Shown: positions 8,693-17,153 of the stretch, piece by piece
Position numbering within the stretch: the stretch's first letter is position 1
Layout: each line of letters starts with the position of its first letter
Assembly: GCF_900188345.1 (NCBI RefSeq)
Contig: NZ_FZOD01000003.1
Coordinates: 186,001-250,000, forward strand
DNA: 64,000 bases
Direction: 5' to 3'
From: Streptosporangium subroseum
GTDB lineage: Bacteria; Actinomycetota; Actinomycetes; Streptosporangiales; Streptosporangiaceae
The notes under the pieces: model-generated
The model's database searches: none
Seen by the model: only the letters and a program-made list of their open reading frames with translations
Told to the model about the DNA's origin: nothing
Program-made: the position numbers and the translations under genes

Positions 8693-9278
8693 CGGCCCAG
8701 GAGATCACGTTCTTGGCGAAGACACCAAGCCGGGGCAGGTTTCCCGCGCGCCGGGCCATGGCCATGACGCCCTGGGCCATGGACGTGGCGTGGGTGCCCT
8801 TGTCGAGGGCCTGCTCCAGCTCCGGCAGGAGGCCGGGCAGGCGGGCGAGGCTCCACTCGTGCCAGGGTGACAGGCGGGTGCCACCGCTGTCGGGGTCCTC
8901 GGCGCGGTAGGCCGCCAGGATCGGGCACTCCTCGTGGATCCGGATGAGCCATGCCTCGATGTCGGCGTTGAGGGCCGCGATCCGGGAGGGCGCGGCGTAG
9001 AGCCAGCCGTCCTCGCCCATCCGGTCCGGCTCGCCTCCGCCGGGGTAGGCACGGATCACCGCGCCGTGCAGGAACAGGCCGCTGGCCGCCAGCAGCTGGC
9101 GTCCCTCGCACCAGTCGACCGTGTTGCGCAGGGGGCCCGGGACGGTGCCCACGATGACCTCGCGTTGCGAGCTCGTGGGCTCGCGGCCGAAGCGCACGTG
9201 CACTTCTGCCCACATGTAGTAGTCGGCCTCCCCCGCTCCGAAGAACGGGAAGGGAAAGGCCTGTTCCGGGTCGGCCAT
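8679..9278 (-). CDS. Unknown cytosolic protein, coupled to the pterin dehydratase
   Basis: Not recognised. A soluble 199-residue protein without signal peptide or membrane segments. It is rich in tryptophan and acidic residues, with an aromatic N-terminal stretch (FPFPFF, YYMWAEVHVRFG) and a central ADIEAWL helix. The coding frame is well supported by third-position GC. It overlaps the dehydratase start by 14 bp and so forms an operon with it, which hints at a pterin-linked role only by position. Confidence 0.7.
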   Translation of the reverse strand: MADPEQAFPFPFFGAGEADYYMWAEVHVRFGREPTSSQREVIVGTVPGPLRNTVDWCEGRQLLAASGLFLHGAVIRAYPGGGEPDRMGEDGWLYAAPSRIAALNADIEAWLIRIHEECPILAAYRAEDPDSGGTRLSPWHEWSLARLPGLLPELEQALDKGTHATSMAQGVMAMARRAGNLPRLGVFAKNVISWADGPA

Positions 9279-9304
9279 GAGTGAGCTTCTCCGAGGAGAG
9301 GGGG

Positions 9305-9335
9305 CGGGAGTCGTTCCGAATAAGAACGACTCCCG
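9305..9335 (-). terminator. Hairpin terminator of the ngc operon
   Basis: Perfect 12-bp stem (CGGGAGTCGTTC, 9305-9316, with 9324-9335) and a 7-nt loop, 41 bp after the end of the last permease gene on the minus strand. It also lies between that operon and the next upstream-reading gene. Confidence 0.8.
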
Positions 9336-9376
9336 ACGACCCCGCCGGGATTACCGGCGAAGCGACACCGTTACGG

Positions 9377-10267
9377 CTATTTGACGGCGCCCGAGGTGAG
9401 ACCCGACTGGATCTGGCGCTGGAAGATGATGTAGATGATCATGACCGGGACGATGGCGATGCTCAGCGCGGCGAACATGCCGGGCCAGTCGGCCTCGTAG
9501 CCGGCGCTGGTGGAGATGTTCGCGACACCCTGGGTGATCACCCACTTGTCCTCGACGTTGCCGGACAGCAGCACGATCGGCAGAAGATACTGGTTCCACT
9601 GGCCCAGGATGTTGAAGATCGTGATGCTGATCAGGCCGGGCTTGGCCATCGGCACCATGATCTGGAAGAACGTCCGGGTGTGGGAGCAGCCGTCCATCAT
9701 CGCCGCCTCGGCCACCGAGGTGGGCAGCGTCTTGAAGAACGCCGACAGGAAGAAGACGGTGAAGGGCAGCGAGTAGGCGGTGTAGACCAGGATCAGGCCG
9801 AGGTGGGTGTCGAGCAAACCGAGGTTCTTCACCACGAAGAACAGCGGGACCAGCGCGAGGAATACCGGGAACGTCATGCCCGACACGAACAGGAAGTAGA
9901 TCAGCCGGTTACCTGGGAAGGTGTAGCGCGCCAGCACGTAGGCGGCCATCGAGCCCAGCAGCATGGTCGCGGCCGTGCTGCACGCCACCACGAAGATGGT
10001 GTTCAGCATGTACTGGCCGACGTGGGCCTTCTCCCAGGCCCGGCCCCAGGAGTCCCAGCCGAAGGAGGCCGGCAGGGCGAGGGGATCACCGAAGATCTCG
10101 GTGTTGGTCTTGAAGGAGGCCAGGAACGTCCACAGGATCGGGCCGATGATGAGGATCGCCCAGATCACCAGCGCGAGATGGGACATGGCACCGAAGATCC
10201 CGAGCGGGTTCTTCCGCTTCTCAGGTCTCTCGGAGGAGGACGGCCGGTGGGCCTGGTCCGTAACCAT
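9377..10267 (-). CDS. ngcG: Carbohydrate ABC transporter permease, NgcG-like
   Basis: Inner-membrane permease of 296 residues with about six transmembrane segments and the EAA loop (AEAAMMDG, about residue 190) that docks the ATPase. It is the CUT1-type MalG/NgcG partner. The start ATG at 10267 overlaps the stop of the preceding permease (ATGA), which fixes it; an 86-codon upstream extension is only the antisense-frame shadow of that gene. Symbol is by operon context with the NgcE-like binding protein. Confidence 0.9.
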   Translation of the reverse strand: MVTDQAHRPSSSERPEKRKNPLGIFGAMSHLALVIWAILIIGPILWTFLASFKTNTEIFGDPLALPASFGWDSWGRAWEKAHVGQYMLNTIFVVACSTAATMLLGSMAAYVLARYTFPGNRLIYFLFVSGMTFPVFLALVPLFFVVKNLGLLDTHLGLILVYTAYSLPFTVFFLSAFFKTLPTSVAEAAMMDGCSHTRTFFQIMVPMAKPGLISITIFNILGQWNQYLLPIVLLSGNVEDKWVITQGVANISTSAGYEADWPGMFAALSIAIVPVMIIYIIFQRQIQSGLTSGAVK

Positions 10268-11178
10268 CAGAACTCGATCCTCTCGCGCCTGGTCACGCGC
10301 AGAGTCAGTGCCGCGAACGTGATGGTCATGAAGAACAGCGCCACGCCCATCGCCGACGCGTAACCGAACTTGGAGAAGCTGAACGCCGTACGCCAGATCT
10401 CCAGTGGGAGCACTGTCGTGGAGTTGTCGGGCCCGCCGCGGTCGACCGAGAGCACCTGGACCAGGGCGAAGGCGTCGAAGGCGGCGATGCCCAGGTAGAC
10501 CCAGGCGACCTGCATGGTGTCCCACAGCAGCGGGAGCGTGATCCTGAAGAACAGGGTGAACCGGCCCGCGCCGTCCAGCGCGGCGGCCTCGAACACGTCC
10601 TTGGGGATGGTGGACATGCCGGCCGAGAACAGGACCACGTAGAAGCCGACGGCCTGCCAGACCATCACACCGATGATCGACAACAAGGCGATGTCCGGAT
10701 CGATGAGCCAGCCGACCGGGTCGATGCCGATCTTACCGAGCAGGCCGTTGATCACACCGGTGTCGTCGGCGCGGTAGATCGTCTGGAAGAGCAGGCCGAC
10801 GATGGCCACCGCCAGGACCTGGGGCAGGAAGAAGATCACACGGTAGACCTTCGAGCCCCAGACTCCGGTCATCTGGCCGCCCTTCTGCCCTCCCCCCAGG
10901 TTGAGGAGGAAGGAGAAGAACAGCGCGATCACGATGGTGACCAGCGGCATGACAAGCAGCAGAACACCATGGTGACGCACCGCGGCCCAGAAGACCTCGT
11001 CGTCCCACAGCCTGGAGTAGTTCTCCAGGCCGACGAACTGAGGATTTGCCGAGATGCCCTTCCAGTCGGTCAGCGAGATGTAGAAAGCCTGGATGTACGG
11101 GCTGACCACGAAGACCACGTAGAGGAGCACCGGCGCGGCGAGAAAGCCGACGATGAACGGATACTTGCCGTGCCGCAT
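10267..11178 (-). CDS. ngcF: Carbohydrate ABC transporter permease, NgcF-like
   Basis: CUT1 permease of 303 residues with about six membrane spans starting at residue 8 and an EAA loop (VFEAAALDGAG). It forms the translocation pore with the next gene. The gene begins 6 bp after the binding-protein stop and its TGA overlaps the following ATG, so the three genes are translated as one operon. No ATPase gene is present, as expected for systems sharing an MsiK-type ATPase encoded elsewhere. Confidence 0.9.
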   Translation of the reverse strand: MRHGKYPFIVGFLAAPVLLYVVFVVSPYIQAFYISLTDWKGISANPQFVGLENYSRLWDDEVFWAAVRHHGVLLLVMPLVTIVIALFFSFLLNLGGGQKGGQMTGVWGSKVYRVIFFLPQVLAVAIVGLLFQTIYRADDTGVINGLLGKIGIDPVGWLIDPDIALLSIIGVMVWQAVGFYVVLFSAGMSTIPKDVFEAAALDGAGRFTLFFRITLPLLWDTMQVAWVYLGIAAFDAFALVQVLSVDRGGPDNSTTVLPLEIWRTAFSFSKFGYASAMGVALFFMTITFAALTLRVTRRERIEF

Positions 11179-11184
11179 TGGCGC

Positions 11185-12642
11185 CTACACCGTCCGGTTC
11201 TGCTTGGTGATGGACGAGTCGGCCTTGGTCTTGTCGGCGGCCTTCTGCATCTTGTCGCAGAACTCGTCGGCGGAGATGCGGCCGAACATCAGCGCGTTGG
11301 TCTGCTTGCGCAGCTCGGTCTCGAACTCCTTGTACCAGTTCTCGAAGCTGCTGTAGGTGACGATGTTCTGGCCGGCGGCGGTCTGCGCGGCGCTGAGGCT
11401 GGCGTTGCCGGGCGAGAGCTCCAGGCCCTCGGCGGCGCCGGTCACGACGGTGATGTTGCCGGACTTCTCGGTGAAGCCCTTCGCGCCCTCCTTGGAGAGC
11501 ATGATGCGCAGGTACTCCAGGCCGCCCTTGGGGTTCTTGCCCTTGGCGGGGACGATGTAGGCCTCGCCGGCGGCGGCGCGGATGGCCTCGAAGGGCATCT
11601 TGTCGGCGGCGGTGACGCTGGGGGTGGGCGTCAGGGCGTACTTGAAGGTGTCGGGGGTCTGGCTCTTCTGCTCGTTCTCCAGCCAGGAGCCCGAGGGGTA
11701 GAGGGCGACCTTGCCCTGGTTCTGCTTGAGCTGTACCCCGGTGTGGATCTCGCCCTCGAAGGACTTGTCCATGAACTTGCCGATCTCGGCCCAGGCGGCG
11801 GCGGACTGCTTCATCGAGTCGCGCTTCCAGACGCCGTCGACGAGGTTGTCGACGTCGAGCAGGAACTGGTTACCCTCGATCTTCGCGGCGGAGATGAGGA
11901 TCATCCAGTAGGCGTAGTAGGAGGCGTTCTTGCCCGCGTAGGCGAAGGGGACGACGCCGGCGGCCTTGGCCTTCTCGCAGAAGGCCTTGAACTCGTCGAA
12001 GGTCTTCGGCGGGGTCCAGCCGTTCTTCTCGAACAGGGCGGAGTCGTACCAGAGGCCGTAGGCGGAGAAGACGTAGTTCATGAGGTACGGCTTGCCGTCG
12101 ATGAGACCCGACTCGACGGTGCCCGGCGCGACCGTGTCGCGCACCTTCTTGCTCGGGTCGTCGATGGAGGGGGCGTCCCACAGCTCGGTGAGCTCCAGAA
12201 GCTGACCCTCCTGCTGCAGGGCCGCGTTGTCCATGAGGTCGGTGCCGGAGTTGGCGATCATGTCCGGGACGTCGCCGCCGGCGAAACGCGGCTGCAGGGT
12301 CTGCGCGATCTGCTGCGTTCCGACGTGCTTGATCGTCGCCTGCGGGAAGGCCTTCTTGTACAGCGGCTCGTGGACGTCGGTGGCGTAGCTGTCACCGAGG
12401 CCACCCTTGAAGATGACCACCTCGAGCGGGGCGTTGGCGGCGACTCCGAACGGGTTGGCGGCCGAGACCGCGCCCCCGGAGGACGGAGCGGCGGAGGCGG
12501 TGGCCGCGGGGGCCTCGCCCCCACTGGTGGCGCAGGCGCTGAGCAATCCGGCACCGGGGCCGGCGATCAGAGCGGTCAGGCCGATCCGGCGGATCATCTG
12601 CCGCCGGGTGATAGCTCCTGGCGTACCGGCCGAGTTGGACAT
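11185..12642 (-). CDS. ngcE: N-acetylglucosamine/chitobiose ABC transporter binding protein, NgcE-like
   Basis: Extracellular solute-binding lipoprotein of 485 residues. The N-terminus has a twin-arginine-like RRQMIRRIG, a hydrophobic core and lipobox LLSAC (Cys37). The mature protein opens with NPFGVAANAPLEVVIFKGG and includes FARGYAGKNASYY-type and SWLENEQKS segments that I recognise from Streptomyces NgcE, the GlcNAc/diacetylchitobiose receptor. First gene of ngcEFG. The promoter region has a TTAGGAAAGTTTCCTAA palindrome 26 bp before the start and a DasR-like box further upstream, which supports aminosugar control. Substrate is inferred from similarity and regulation. Confidence 0.87.
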   Translation of the reverse strand: MSNSAGTPGAITRRQMIRRIGLTALIAGPGAGLLSACATSGGEAPAATASAAPSSGGAVSAANPFGVAANAPLEVVIFKGGLGDSYATDVHEPLYKKAFPQATIKHVGTQQIAQTLQPRFAGGDVPDMIANSGTDLMDNAALQQEGQLLELTELWDAPSIDDPSKKVRDTVAPGTVESGLIDGKPYLMNYVFSAYGLWYDSALFEKNGWTPPKTFDEFKAFCEKAKAAGVVPFAYAGKNASYYAYWMILISAAKIEGNQFLLDVDNLVDGVWKRDSMKQSAAAWAEIGKFMDKSFEGEIHTGVQLKQNQGKVALYPSGSWLENEQKSQTPDTFKYALTPTPSVTAADKMPFEAIRAAAGEAYIVPAKGKNPKGGLEYLRIMLSKEGAKGFTEKSGNITVVTGAAEGLELSPGNASLSAAQTAAGQNIVTYSSFENWYKEFETELRKQTNALMFGRISADEFCDKMQKAADKTKADSSITKQNRTV

Positions 12643-12667
12643 GTAACCCTCCTGAGCGGGGGATCAA

Positions 12668-12684
12668 TTAGGAAAGTTTCCTAA
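12668..12684. promoter_or_regulatory. 17-bp palindromic operator before ngcE
   Basis: TTAGGAAAGTTTCCTAA is a perfect 8-1-8 inverted repeat. A close variant stands before the LPMO gene at 19425. Such AT-rich TTAG/CTAA sites are typical of ROK-type sugar repressors; that assignment is inference. Confidence 0.7.
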
Positions 12685-12737
12685 ACGTTTGCCCGAAGGT
12701 ACGTACCTCCGTAGTCCAGCGTCAAGAGGTCTCAGCC

Positions 12738-12747
12738 GGTCTAGACC
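12738..12747. promoter_or_regulatory. DasR-like (dre) box, ngcE side
   Basis: GGTCTAGACC core within CCGGTCTAGACCG, 96 bp upstream of ngcE. Streptomyces DasR sites have the consensus A(C/G)TGGTCTAGACCA(G/C)T and are released by GlcN-6-P. The flanks match only partly. Confidence 0.7.
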
Positions 12748-12913
12748 GAGCCGTGATGTCCTCGCGACATATCCGGTAGCAACCAAATGCCAAAGAAGCG
12801 CAATCTCAGGACGAAAGGTCACAGACCACCCGATATCCCCTGCAAGACCGTTGACTCAACGCTCCCAGGAGAGTAAGGAATCTGCGGCTTCCCGTCGACA
12901 ATGGGCAACAACC

Positions 12914-12923
12914 GGTCTAGACC
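12914..12923. promoter_or_regulatory. DasR-like (dre) box, aldolase side
   Basis: GGTCTAGACC core within CCGGTCTAGACCAG, 50 bp upstream of the aldolase gene, so placed to control the rightward operon. It matches the dre right arm (ACCAG) better than the first box does. Confidence 0.7.
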
Positions 12924-12972
12924 AGATAATGAAGGTTTGCCGCCCATCACCGCAAGCCCTTACTTTTAGAAC

Positions 12973-13620
12973 ATGTTGCTGGGGGACGAACGACGACTGC
13001 TGTGCGAGTACGGCCGCCGGGCCTCCGGGACCGGCCTGGTCATCGGAAGCTCCGGCAACCTGAGCGTCCGGGTGGACGACCTGGTCGCGGTGACACCCAG
13101 CGGGATCTCCCTGGACCGGCTGGAGCCCGGGGACTGCCCGATCGTCGACGTCGAGGGCCATCTGGTCGAGGGAGAGCTGCAGCCGTCCTCCGAGACCCCC
13201 ATGCATCTGGCGGTCTATACGGCCACCGGCGCCGGCGCCATCGTGCACACCCACTCCACCTTCGCCACCGTGATAGCCACGACCATGACCGAGCTCCCGC
13301 CGATCCACTACAACGCGCTGCTGCTCGGCGGGACCGTCAGGGTCGCGGACTACGCCACCTACGGCACCCCCGAACTGGCCGCCAACGTCAGGGAAGCCCT
13401 CTCCGGCAGGCGTGCCGTGCTGCTGGCCAACCACGGCGGGGTCACCTTCGGCGACGACCTCGGCGCCGCCTTCGAGGCGACCCGGCTGCTCGAATGGCTC
13501 TGCGAGGTCTACGTGCGGGCCAGGAGCATCGGGCAGCCCCGGGTGCTCACCGAGGAGCAGCTCTCCGCGGTGGTCCAGCGAGCTTTCCAACCGCCCACAT
13601 TTCCCCGTCGCGAGGATTGA
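12973..13620 (+). CDS. Class II aldolase/adducin family protein (fuculose-phosphate-aldolase-like)
   Basis: Zinc-dependent aldolase fold, 215 residues. Visible family features are the phosphate-binding SSGNLS (26-31) and TPSG (41-44), the catalytic Glu74 in SSETPMH, and zinc ligands His92/His94 in HTHS and His154 in ANHGG. Members cleave L-fuculose-1-P, L-ribulose-5-P or methylthioribulose-P; the substrate cannot be told apart here. It heads an operon with the DUF4032 gene (5 bp apart) and has a DasR-like box 50 bp upstream, which suggests a link to aminosugar breakdown. Confidence 0.86.
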   Translation: MLLGDERRLLCEYGRRASGTGLVIGSSGNLSVRVDDLVAVTPSGISLDRLEPGDCPIVDVEGHLVEGELQPSSETPMHLAVYTATGAGAIVHTHSTFATVIATTMTELPPIHYNALLLGGTVRVADYATYGTPELAANVREALSGRRAVLLANHGGVTFGDDLGAAFEATRLLEWLCEVYVRARSIGQPRVLTEEQLSAVVQRAFQPPTFPRRED

Positions 13621-13625
13621 CTTCC

Positions 13626-14840
13626 ATGCCCCTCCAGCTCACCGGCGCCCCGAGCGACCCGGATCTGATCCGCCTTCCCTGGGACGTCCCGCTGGAGGAG
13701 TGGCCGGCGCATCACCTGGTCTCCCTGCCCCGCGGCATCTCCCGGCACGTGGTGCGCTTCGCCCGGCTCTCCGGCAAGGTCTACGCGATCAAGGAGATCA
13801 GCGAGTACTACGCCAAGCGGGAGTATCGCCTCCTGTGGGACCTCAGCCGGATGGACACCCCCTCGGTCGAGCCGGTGGCCGTGGTCACCGGGCGGACCGA
13901 CGCGAACGGCGAGCCGCTCGACTCCGCGCTCATCACCCAGCACCTGCAGTTCTCCCTGCCCTACCGGGCGGTCATGTCGGGCACGCTCCGGCCGGAGACG
14001 CTCAACCGGCTGATGGACGCGCTCGCCGTGCTGCTGGTCCGGCTGCACCTGAGCGGTTTCTACTGGGGCGACTGCTCGCTGTCGAACATCCTGTTCCGCC
14101 GGGACGCGGGCTCCTTCGCCGCCTATCTGGTCGACGCCGAGACGGGTGAGCTCCACCCCATGATCAGCGAGGGCCAGCGGCTGTACGACATCGAGGTGGC
14201 GCACACCAACATCTTCGGCGAGATGCTCGACCTGGAGGCGGGCGAGCTGCTCCACGCCTCCATCGACCCGGAGGAGGTCGCCGACTCGATCTGCGAGCGC
14301 TATCACGCGCTCTGGAACGAGCTCACCTCCGACGAGATCATCGAGGAGGTCGACTGGCACATGATCGACCAGCGGATCCGCCGGCTGAACTCACTCGGCT
14401 TCGACGTCGCCGAGATGATGGTCCGCCGCAAGGCGGGCACCGGACGGCTGATCGTCCGTCCCAAGGTCGTGGACGCGGGCCACCATCAGCGCAGGCTGCT
14501 GCGGCTCACCGGCCTGGACGTGGAGGAGAACCAGGCCAGGCGGCTGCTCAACGATCTCGACTCCTTCCGGGTGTCGTACGGCCTGCGCCACGAGGACGAG
14601 GCGATCGTCGCCCACCGGTGGCTCGCCGAGGTCTTTCAGCCGACGGTGCAGGCCGTGCCCCAGGAGATGCGGGGCAAGCTGGAGCCGGCCCAGCTCTTCC
14701 ACGAGGTGCTCGACCACCGCTGGTACATGTCGGAGCGGGCCGGGAACGATGTCGGCCTGCCCGCCGCGGTGGATTCCTACGTGAAGAATGTTCTTATTTT
14801 CAAGCCGGACGAGGAGGCACTTATCACCGAGTCCATCTAG
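13626..14840 (+). CDS. DUF4032 protein with kinase-like N-terminal domain
   Basis: Cytosolic protein of 404 residues. The N-terminal half resembles a lipopolysaccharide-kinase/aminoglycoside-kinase fold: Lys56 in YAIKE, an HLSGFYWGDCSLSNILF segment carrying Asp149 and Asn154, and LVDAETGE with Asp170. These are the positions of the ATP-binding lysine, catalytic loop and metal-binding acid. The C-terminal half matches the DUF4032 region. ATG 13626 starts 5 bp after the aldolase stop; the frame is open much further upstream but only as a shadow of that gene. A sugar-kinase role beside an aldolase is an attractive inference without direct support. Confidence 0.82.
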   Translation: MPLQLTGAPSDPDLIRLPWDVPLEEWPAHHLVSLPRGISRHVVRFARLSGKVYAIKEISEYYAKREYRLLWDLSRMDTPSVEPVAVVTGRTDANGEPLDSALITQHLQFSLPYRAVMSGTLRPETLNRLMDALAVLLVRLHLSGFYWGDCSLSNILFRRDAGSFAAYLVDAETGELHPMISEGQRLYDIEVAHTNIFGEMLDLEAGELLHASIDPEEVADSICERYHALWNELTSDEIIEEVDWHMIDQRIRRLNSLGFDVAEMMVRRKAGTGRLIVRPKVVDAGHHQRRLLRLTGLDVEENQARRLLNDLDSFRVSYGLRHEDEAIVAHRWLAEVFQPTVQAVPQEMRGKLEPAQLFHEVLDHRWYMSERAGNDVGLPAAVDSYVKNVLIFKPDEEALITESI

Positions 14841-14991
14841 ACGAATTTCCACTCGGAGTGCCTATCCTTCTATCCGGTTATTGAATCCTGCCCCTCCTTC
14901 TATCGGAGTTGCGAGTAGGGCACTCAACTCCGGCGGGCTTTCCCTACGCTGTCCGGGCGACCTCTTGAAAGTCGTTGGCGAGGGAGAGCCC

Positions 14992-15372
14992 GTGCTCGGA
15001 ATCGAAGACTGTTTGGCCGAGGTCATGGCCATACCCGGTGCGCTGGATGCGGTTCTGATCGATCAGACCAGCGGGATGGCCGTGGCGACCGGCGGTGGGG
15101 GCCGTCACACCGACGCGGAGAAGTCAGCCGCGGGATTGAGTGAAATCCTCCGCGCGACATTGGACGGGCTCGCCGTGGCCTCTCCCGGTGGAACAATCCG
15201 AATCCGCGACATGATCATAACCACGGACGACGGGCACCATTTACTGAGACCGCTGGAAACGGTTTTCGATGGTCCTCTGGTCATTCATGTCAGGCTCGAT
15301 CTGAACCGCTCGAATCTGGCTCTGGCCCGTCATCGTCTTCAGGCGCTGTCCGACTGCCTGATAACGACGTGA
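14992..15372 (+). CDS. Roadblock/LC7 family protein 1
   Basis: Small protein of 126 residues with the roadblock fold pattern: GALDAVLIDQTSGMAVAT (strands 1-2), a long helix (DAEKSAAGLSEILRATLDGL), DMIITTDDGHHLLRPL, and the final RSNLALARHRLQAL helix. GTG 14992 is chosen because GGAG lies 7 bp before it; the frame is open upstream but that part is shadow. Roadblock proteins dimerise and act as GTPase-activating or scaffold partners of MglA/CvnD GTPases. It opens a four-gene operon that has no GTPase. It is closest to the fourth gene. Confidence 0.82.
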   Translation: MLGIEDCLAEVMAIPGALDAVLIDQTSGMAVATGGGGRHTDAEKSAAGLSEILRATLDGLAVASPGGTIRIRDMIITTDDGHHLLRPLETVFDGPLVIHVRLDLNRSNLALARHRLQALSDCLITT

Positions 15373-15376
15373 ATCC

Positions 15377-16327
15377 ATGCAGAGCGTCGAGAACATACTT
15401 CGCGGGCTCGCCGACGATCGGGCCACCGGCTCGCTGCGTCTGGGTAAGGCCGGAACGTTCTACCTCACCGACGGCCGCGTCACCTACGCCGAGAGCACGG
15501 CCGCTCCCCGGGTGGAAGACCTTCTCACCGCCAGCCGCAGGATCTCCGCCCATGCCGTACGGCAGGCCAGGCAGGCCGCCACCGAGGGCCGGTGGGGTGG
15601 CGAGCAACTGGTCGACAAGGGCGTTCTCACCAGGGGCGAGCTTGAGTTCTGCGTGCTGAACGCGGTGCTCGACGCCGCCTACTTCCTGTGCGGCGCCACC
15701 GGACACCGGCCGCGGTTCCGGCCGGGAGAGCTGCACTGGCTCGGGCCGCAGTGGTACTTCGAGGTGACCGGGCTGTTTCGGGAGTGCAAGCGAAGGAAGG
15801 CACGGTTGGACGAGACCTGGCCGTCCGCGGAGCTGGACGCGCTCCCGGTTGTCCCGCTGGGACGCATCACCGCTCAGCGGGTCGTGCTGACCCCCTTGCA
15901 GTGGGAGGTGCTGGTCGGCGCAGACTCCGCGACGCCTCCCGCCGATCTGGCGCAGAAGCTGGGCCGCCCGGCCTACTCGGTGCTGCTCGCCGTACGGCAG
16001 CTCGCCTCGTCCGGGCTGCTCCGCATGCCGGAATCCGAGCCCGGGGCGGTGCCCGCCGCCCCGGCGAGACCCGCCAAGCCCGCTGTCACCTCCGGCCCTT
16101 CCGCTCCCGGCATGCCCGCCGCGCCGGATCCGCCCGCTCCCCTCGCCACCCCGCAGCCGCCCGACACCCCCGACCTGCTGCCCAAACGGACACGCGGCGA
16201 CACGAAGATCCCCGACGCCGGTGCGACCTCCTCTGGATCATCCGACTGGCTCCCCGCGGCGACGGGGGACCCGACCGACCTGAACCTGCTCATCCGGCTG
16301 AGGAACGCATTGGAGGCACTGACGTGA
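15377..16327 (+). CDS. DUF4388-type protein with proline-rich C-terminus
   Basis: Protein of 316 residues. The N-terminal about 110 residues match the DUF4388 (PATAN-like) pattern: ATGSLRLGKAGTFYLTDGRVTYAES and later EQLVDKGVLTRGEL. A winged-helix-like segment follows (PLQWEVLVGADSATPPADLAQKLGRPAYSVLLAVRQL, about 170-205), then a proline/alanine-rich disordered tail from about 212. The start is 4 bp after the roadblock 1 stop. DUF4388 proteins accompany roadblock and response-regulator genes in bacteria; the winged helix suggests DNA binding or a regulatory scaffold, which is inference. Confidence 0.78.
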   Translation: MQSVENILRGLADDRATGSLRLGKAGTFYLTDGRVTYAESTAAPRVEDLLTASRRISAHAVRQARQAATEGRWGGEQLVDKGVLTRGELEFCVLNAVLDAAYFLCGATGHRPRFRPGELHWLGPQWYFEVTGLFRECKRRKARLDETWPSAELDALPVVPLGRITAQRVVLTPLQWEVLVGADSATPPADLAQKLGRPAYSVLLAVRQLASSGLLRMPESEPGAVPAAPARPAKPAVTSGPSAPGMPAAPDPPAPLATPQPPDTPDLLPKRTRGDTKIPDAGATSSGSSDWLPAATGDPTDLNLLIRLRNALEALT

Positions 16328-16385
16328 GCTGGCTCCGATGCCGATAAGGCCGCGGAGGCTGAAGTTGATTGGAAGGAGGATTCCG

Positions 16386-16766
16386 GTGGAGCTCCGTGAC
16401 ACGGTACGCCAGGAGATGATGCTGCTGCGTGCGCGCATGCCCGATGTGGACGGATGCGTCGCGTGCAGCGTCGACGGCATGACGATAGCCGATGACCTGG
16501 GCGAGAACGCCGAGCAGACCGGCGCGCTCTCCTCCGCACTCCTGGCCCTCAGCCGCCGTATGACGAGCATGGTCGACAAGGGCACCTTCGAGGAGACGTT
16601 GATCTCCGGCACCAACGGCTACGCGGTCTTCTACGCCGCCGGCCCCAAGATCGTCCTTACAGTCCTCGCACGCCCCGGTACCAACCTCGGGCTGCTCCGG
16701 CTGGAGGGCCGCAAGACGGCGGCGAACCTGGCCGCCATCACATCTCACATGTCGGTAACTCAGTGA
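16386..16766 (+). CDS. Roadblock/LC7 family protein 2
   Basis: Protein of 126 residues of the roadblock type: MPDVDGCVACSVDGMTIADDL, a helix ending ALSRRMTSMVDKG, and NGYAVFYAAGPKIVLTVLA, followed by a terminal NLGLLRLEGRKTAANLAAI helix. The ribosome binding site decides the start: GGAAGGAGG lies 7 bp before GTG 16386, while the in-frame ATG at 16338 has none. It is more like Streptomyces CvnB-type roadblock proteins than its two sisters. It ends 12 bp before the next gene. Confidence 0.85.
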   Translation: MELRDTVRQEMMLLRARMPDVDGCVACSVDGMTIADDLGENAEQTGALSSALLALSRRMTSMVDKGTFEETLISGTNGYAVFYAAGPKIVLTVLARPGTNLGLLRLEGRKTAANLAAITSHMSVTQ

Positions 16767-16778
16767 TCGGAGCCTGGA

Positions 16779-17150
16779 ATGGGCAACATGGACATCTCCC
16801 TCAAGGAGATGATGGCGATCGACGGCGCCATCGGCGCGGTGGTCGTGGACTACAACAGCGGGATGGCGCTGGGCGCGCTCGGCGGTTCCAAGGACCTTGA
16901 CCTTCAGGTCGCGGCGGCGGGTAACACCGAGGTCGTCAAGGCCAAGATGCGGACCATGGAGTCGCTGGGCCTCAAGGACGGCATCGAGGACATCCTCATC
17001 ACGCTCAGCGGCCAGTATCACGTGATCCGGCCGCTCGCCGGCAGGAGCGGCAAGGGTCTCTTCCTCTACCTCGCGCTCGACCGTGCCCGGGCCAACCTCG
17101 CACTCGCGAGGCACTCCCTTCGCGGCATCGAAGAGAAGCTCGAGGTCTGA
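16779..17150 (+). CDS. Roadblock/LC7 family protein 3
   Basis: Protein of 123 residues with the roadblock pattern GAIGAVVVDYNSGMALGAL, a central helix (NTEVVKAKMRTMESLGL), DILITLSGQYHVIRPL, and RANLALARHSLRGI at the end. It resembles roadblock 1 in the last helix (NLALARH), so the two are paralogues flanking a different member. GGAG precedes the ATG. The operon closes with an 18-bp perfect hairpin 4 bp after this stop. Confidence 0.87.
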   Translation: MGNMDISLKEMMAIDGAIGAVVVDYNSGMALGALGGSKDLDLQVAAAGNTEVVKAKMRTMESLGLKDGIEDILITLSGQYHVIRPLAGRSGKGLFLYLALDRARANLALARHSLRGIEEKLEV

Positions 17151-17153
17151 TCC

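Noticed and set aside
10969..12684. 571-codon plus-strand frame opposite ngcE
   Set aside because: Mirror frame of the binding protein; ngcE has the signal peptide, lipobox and operator.
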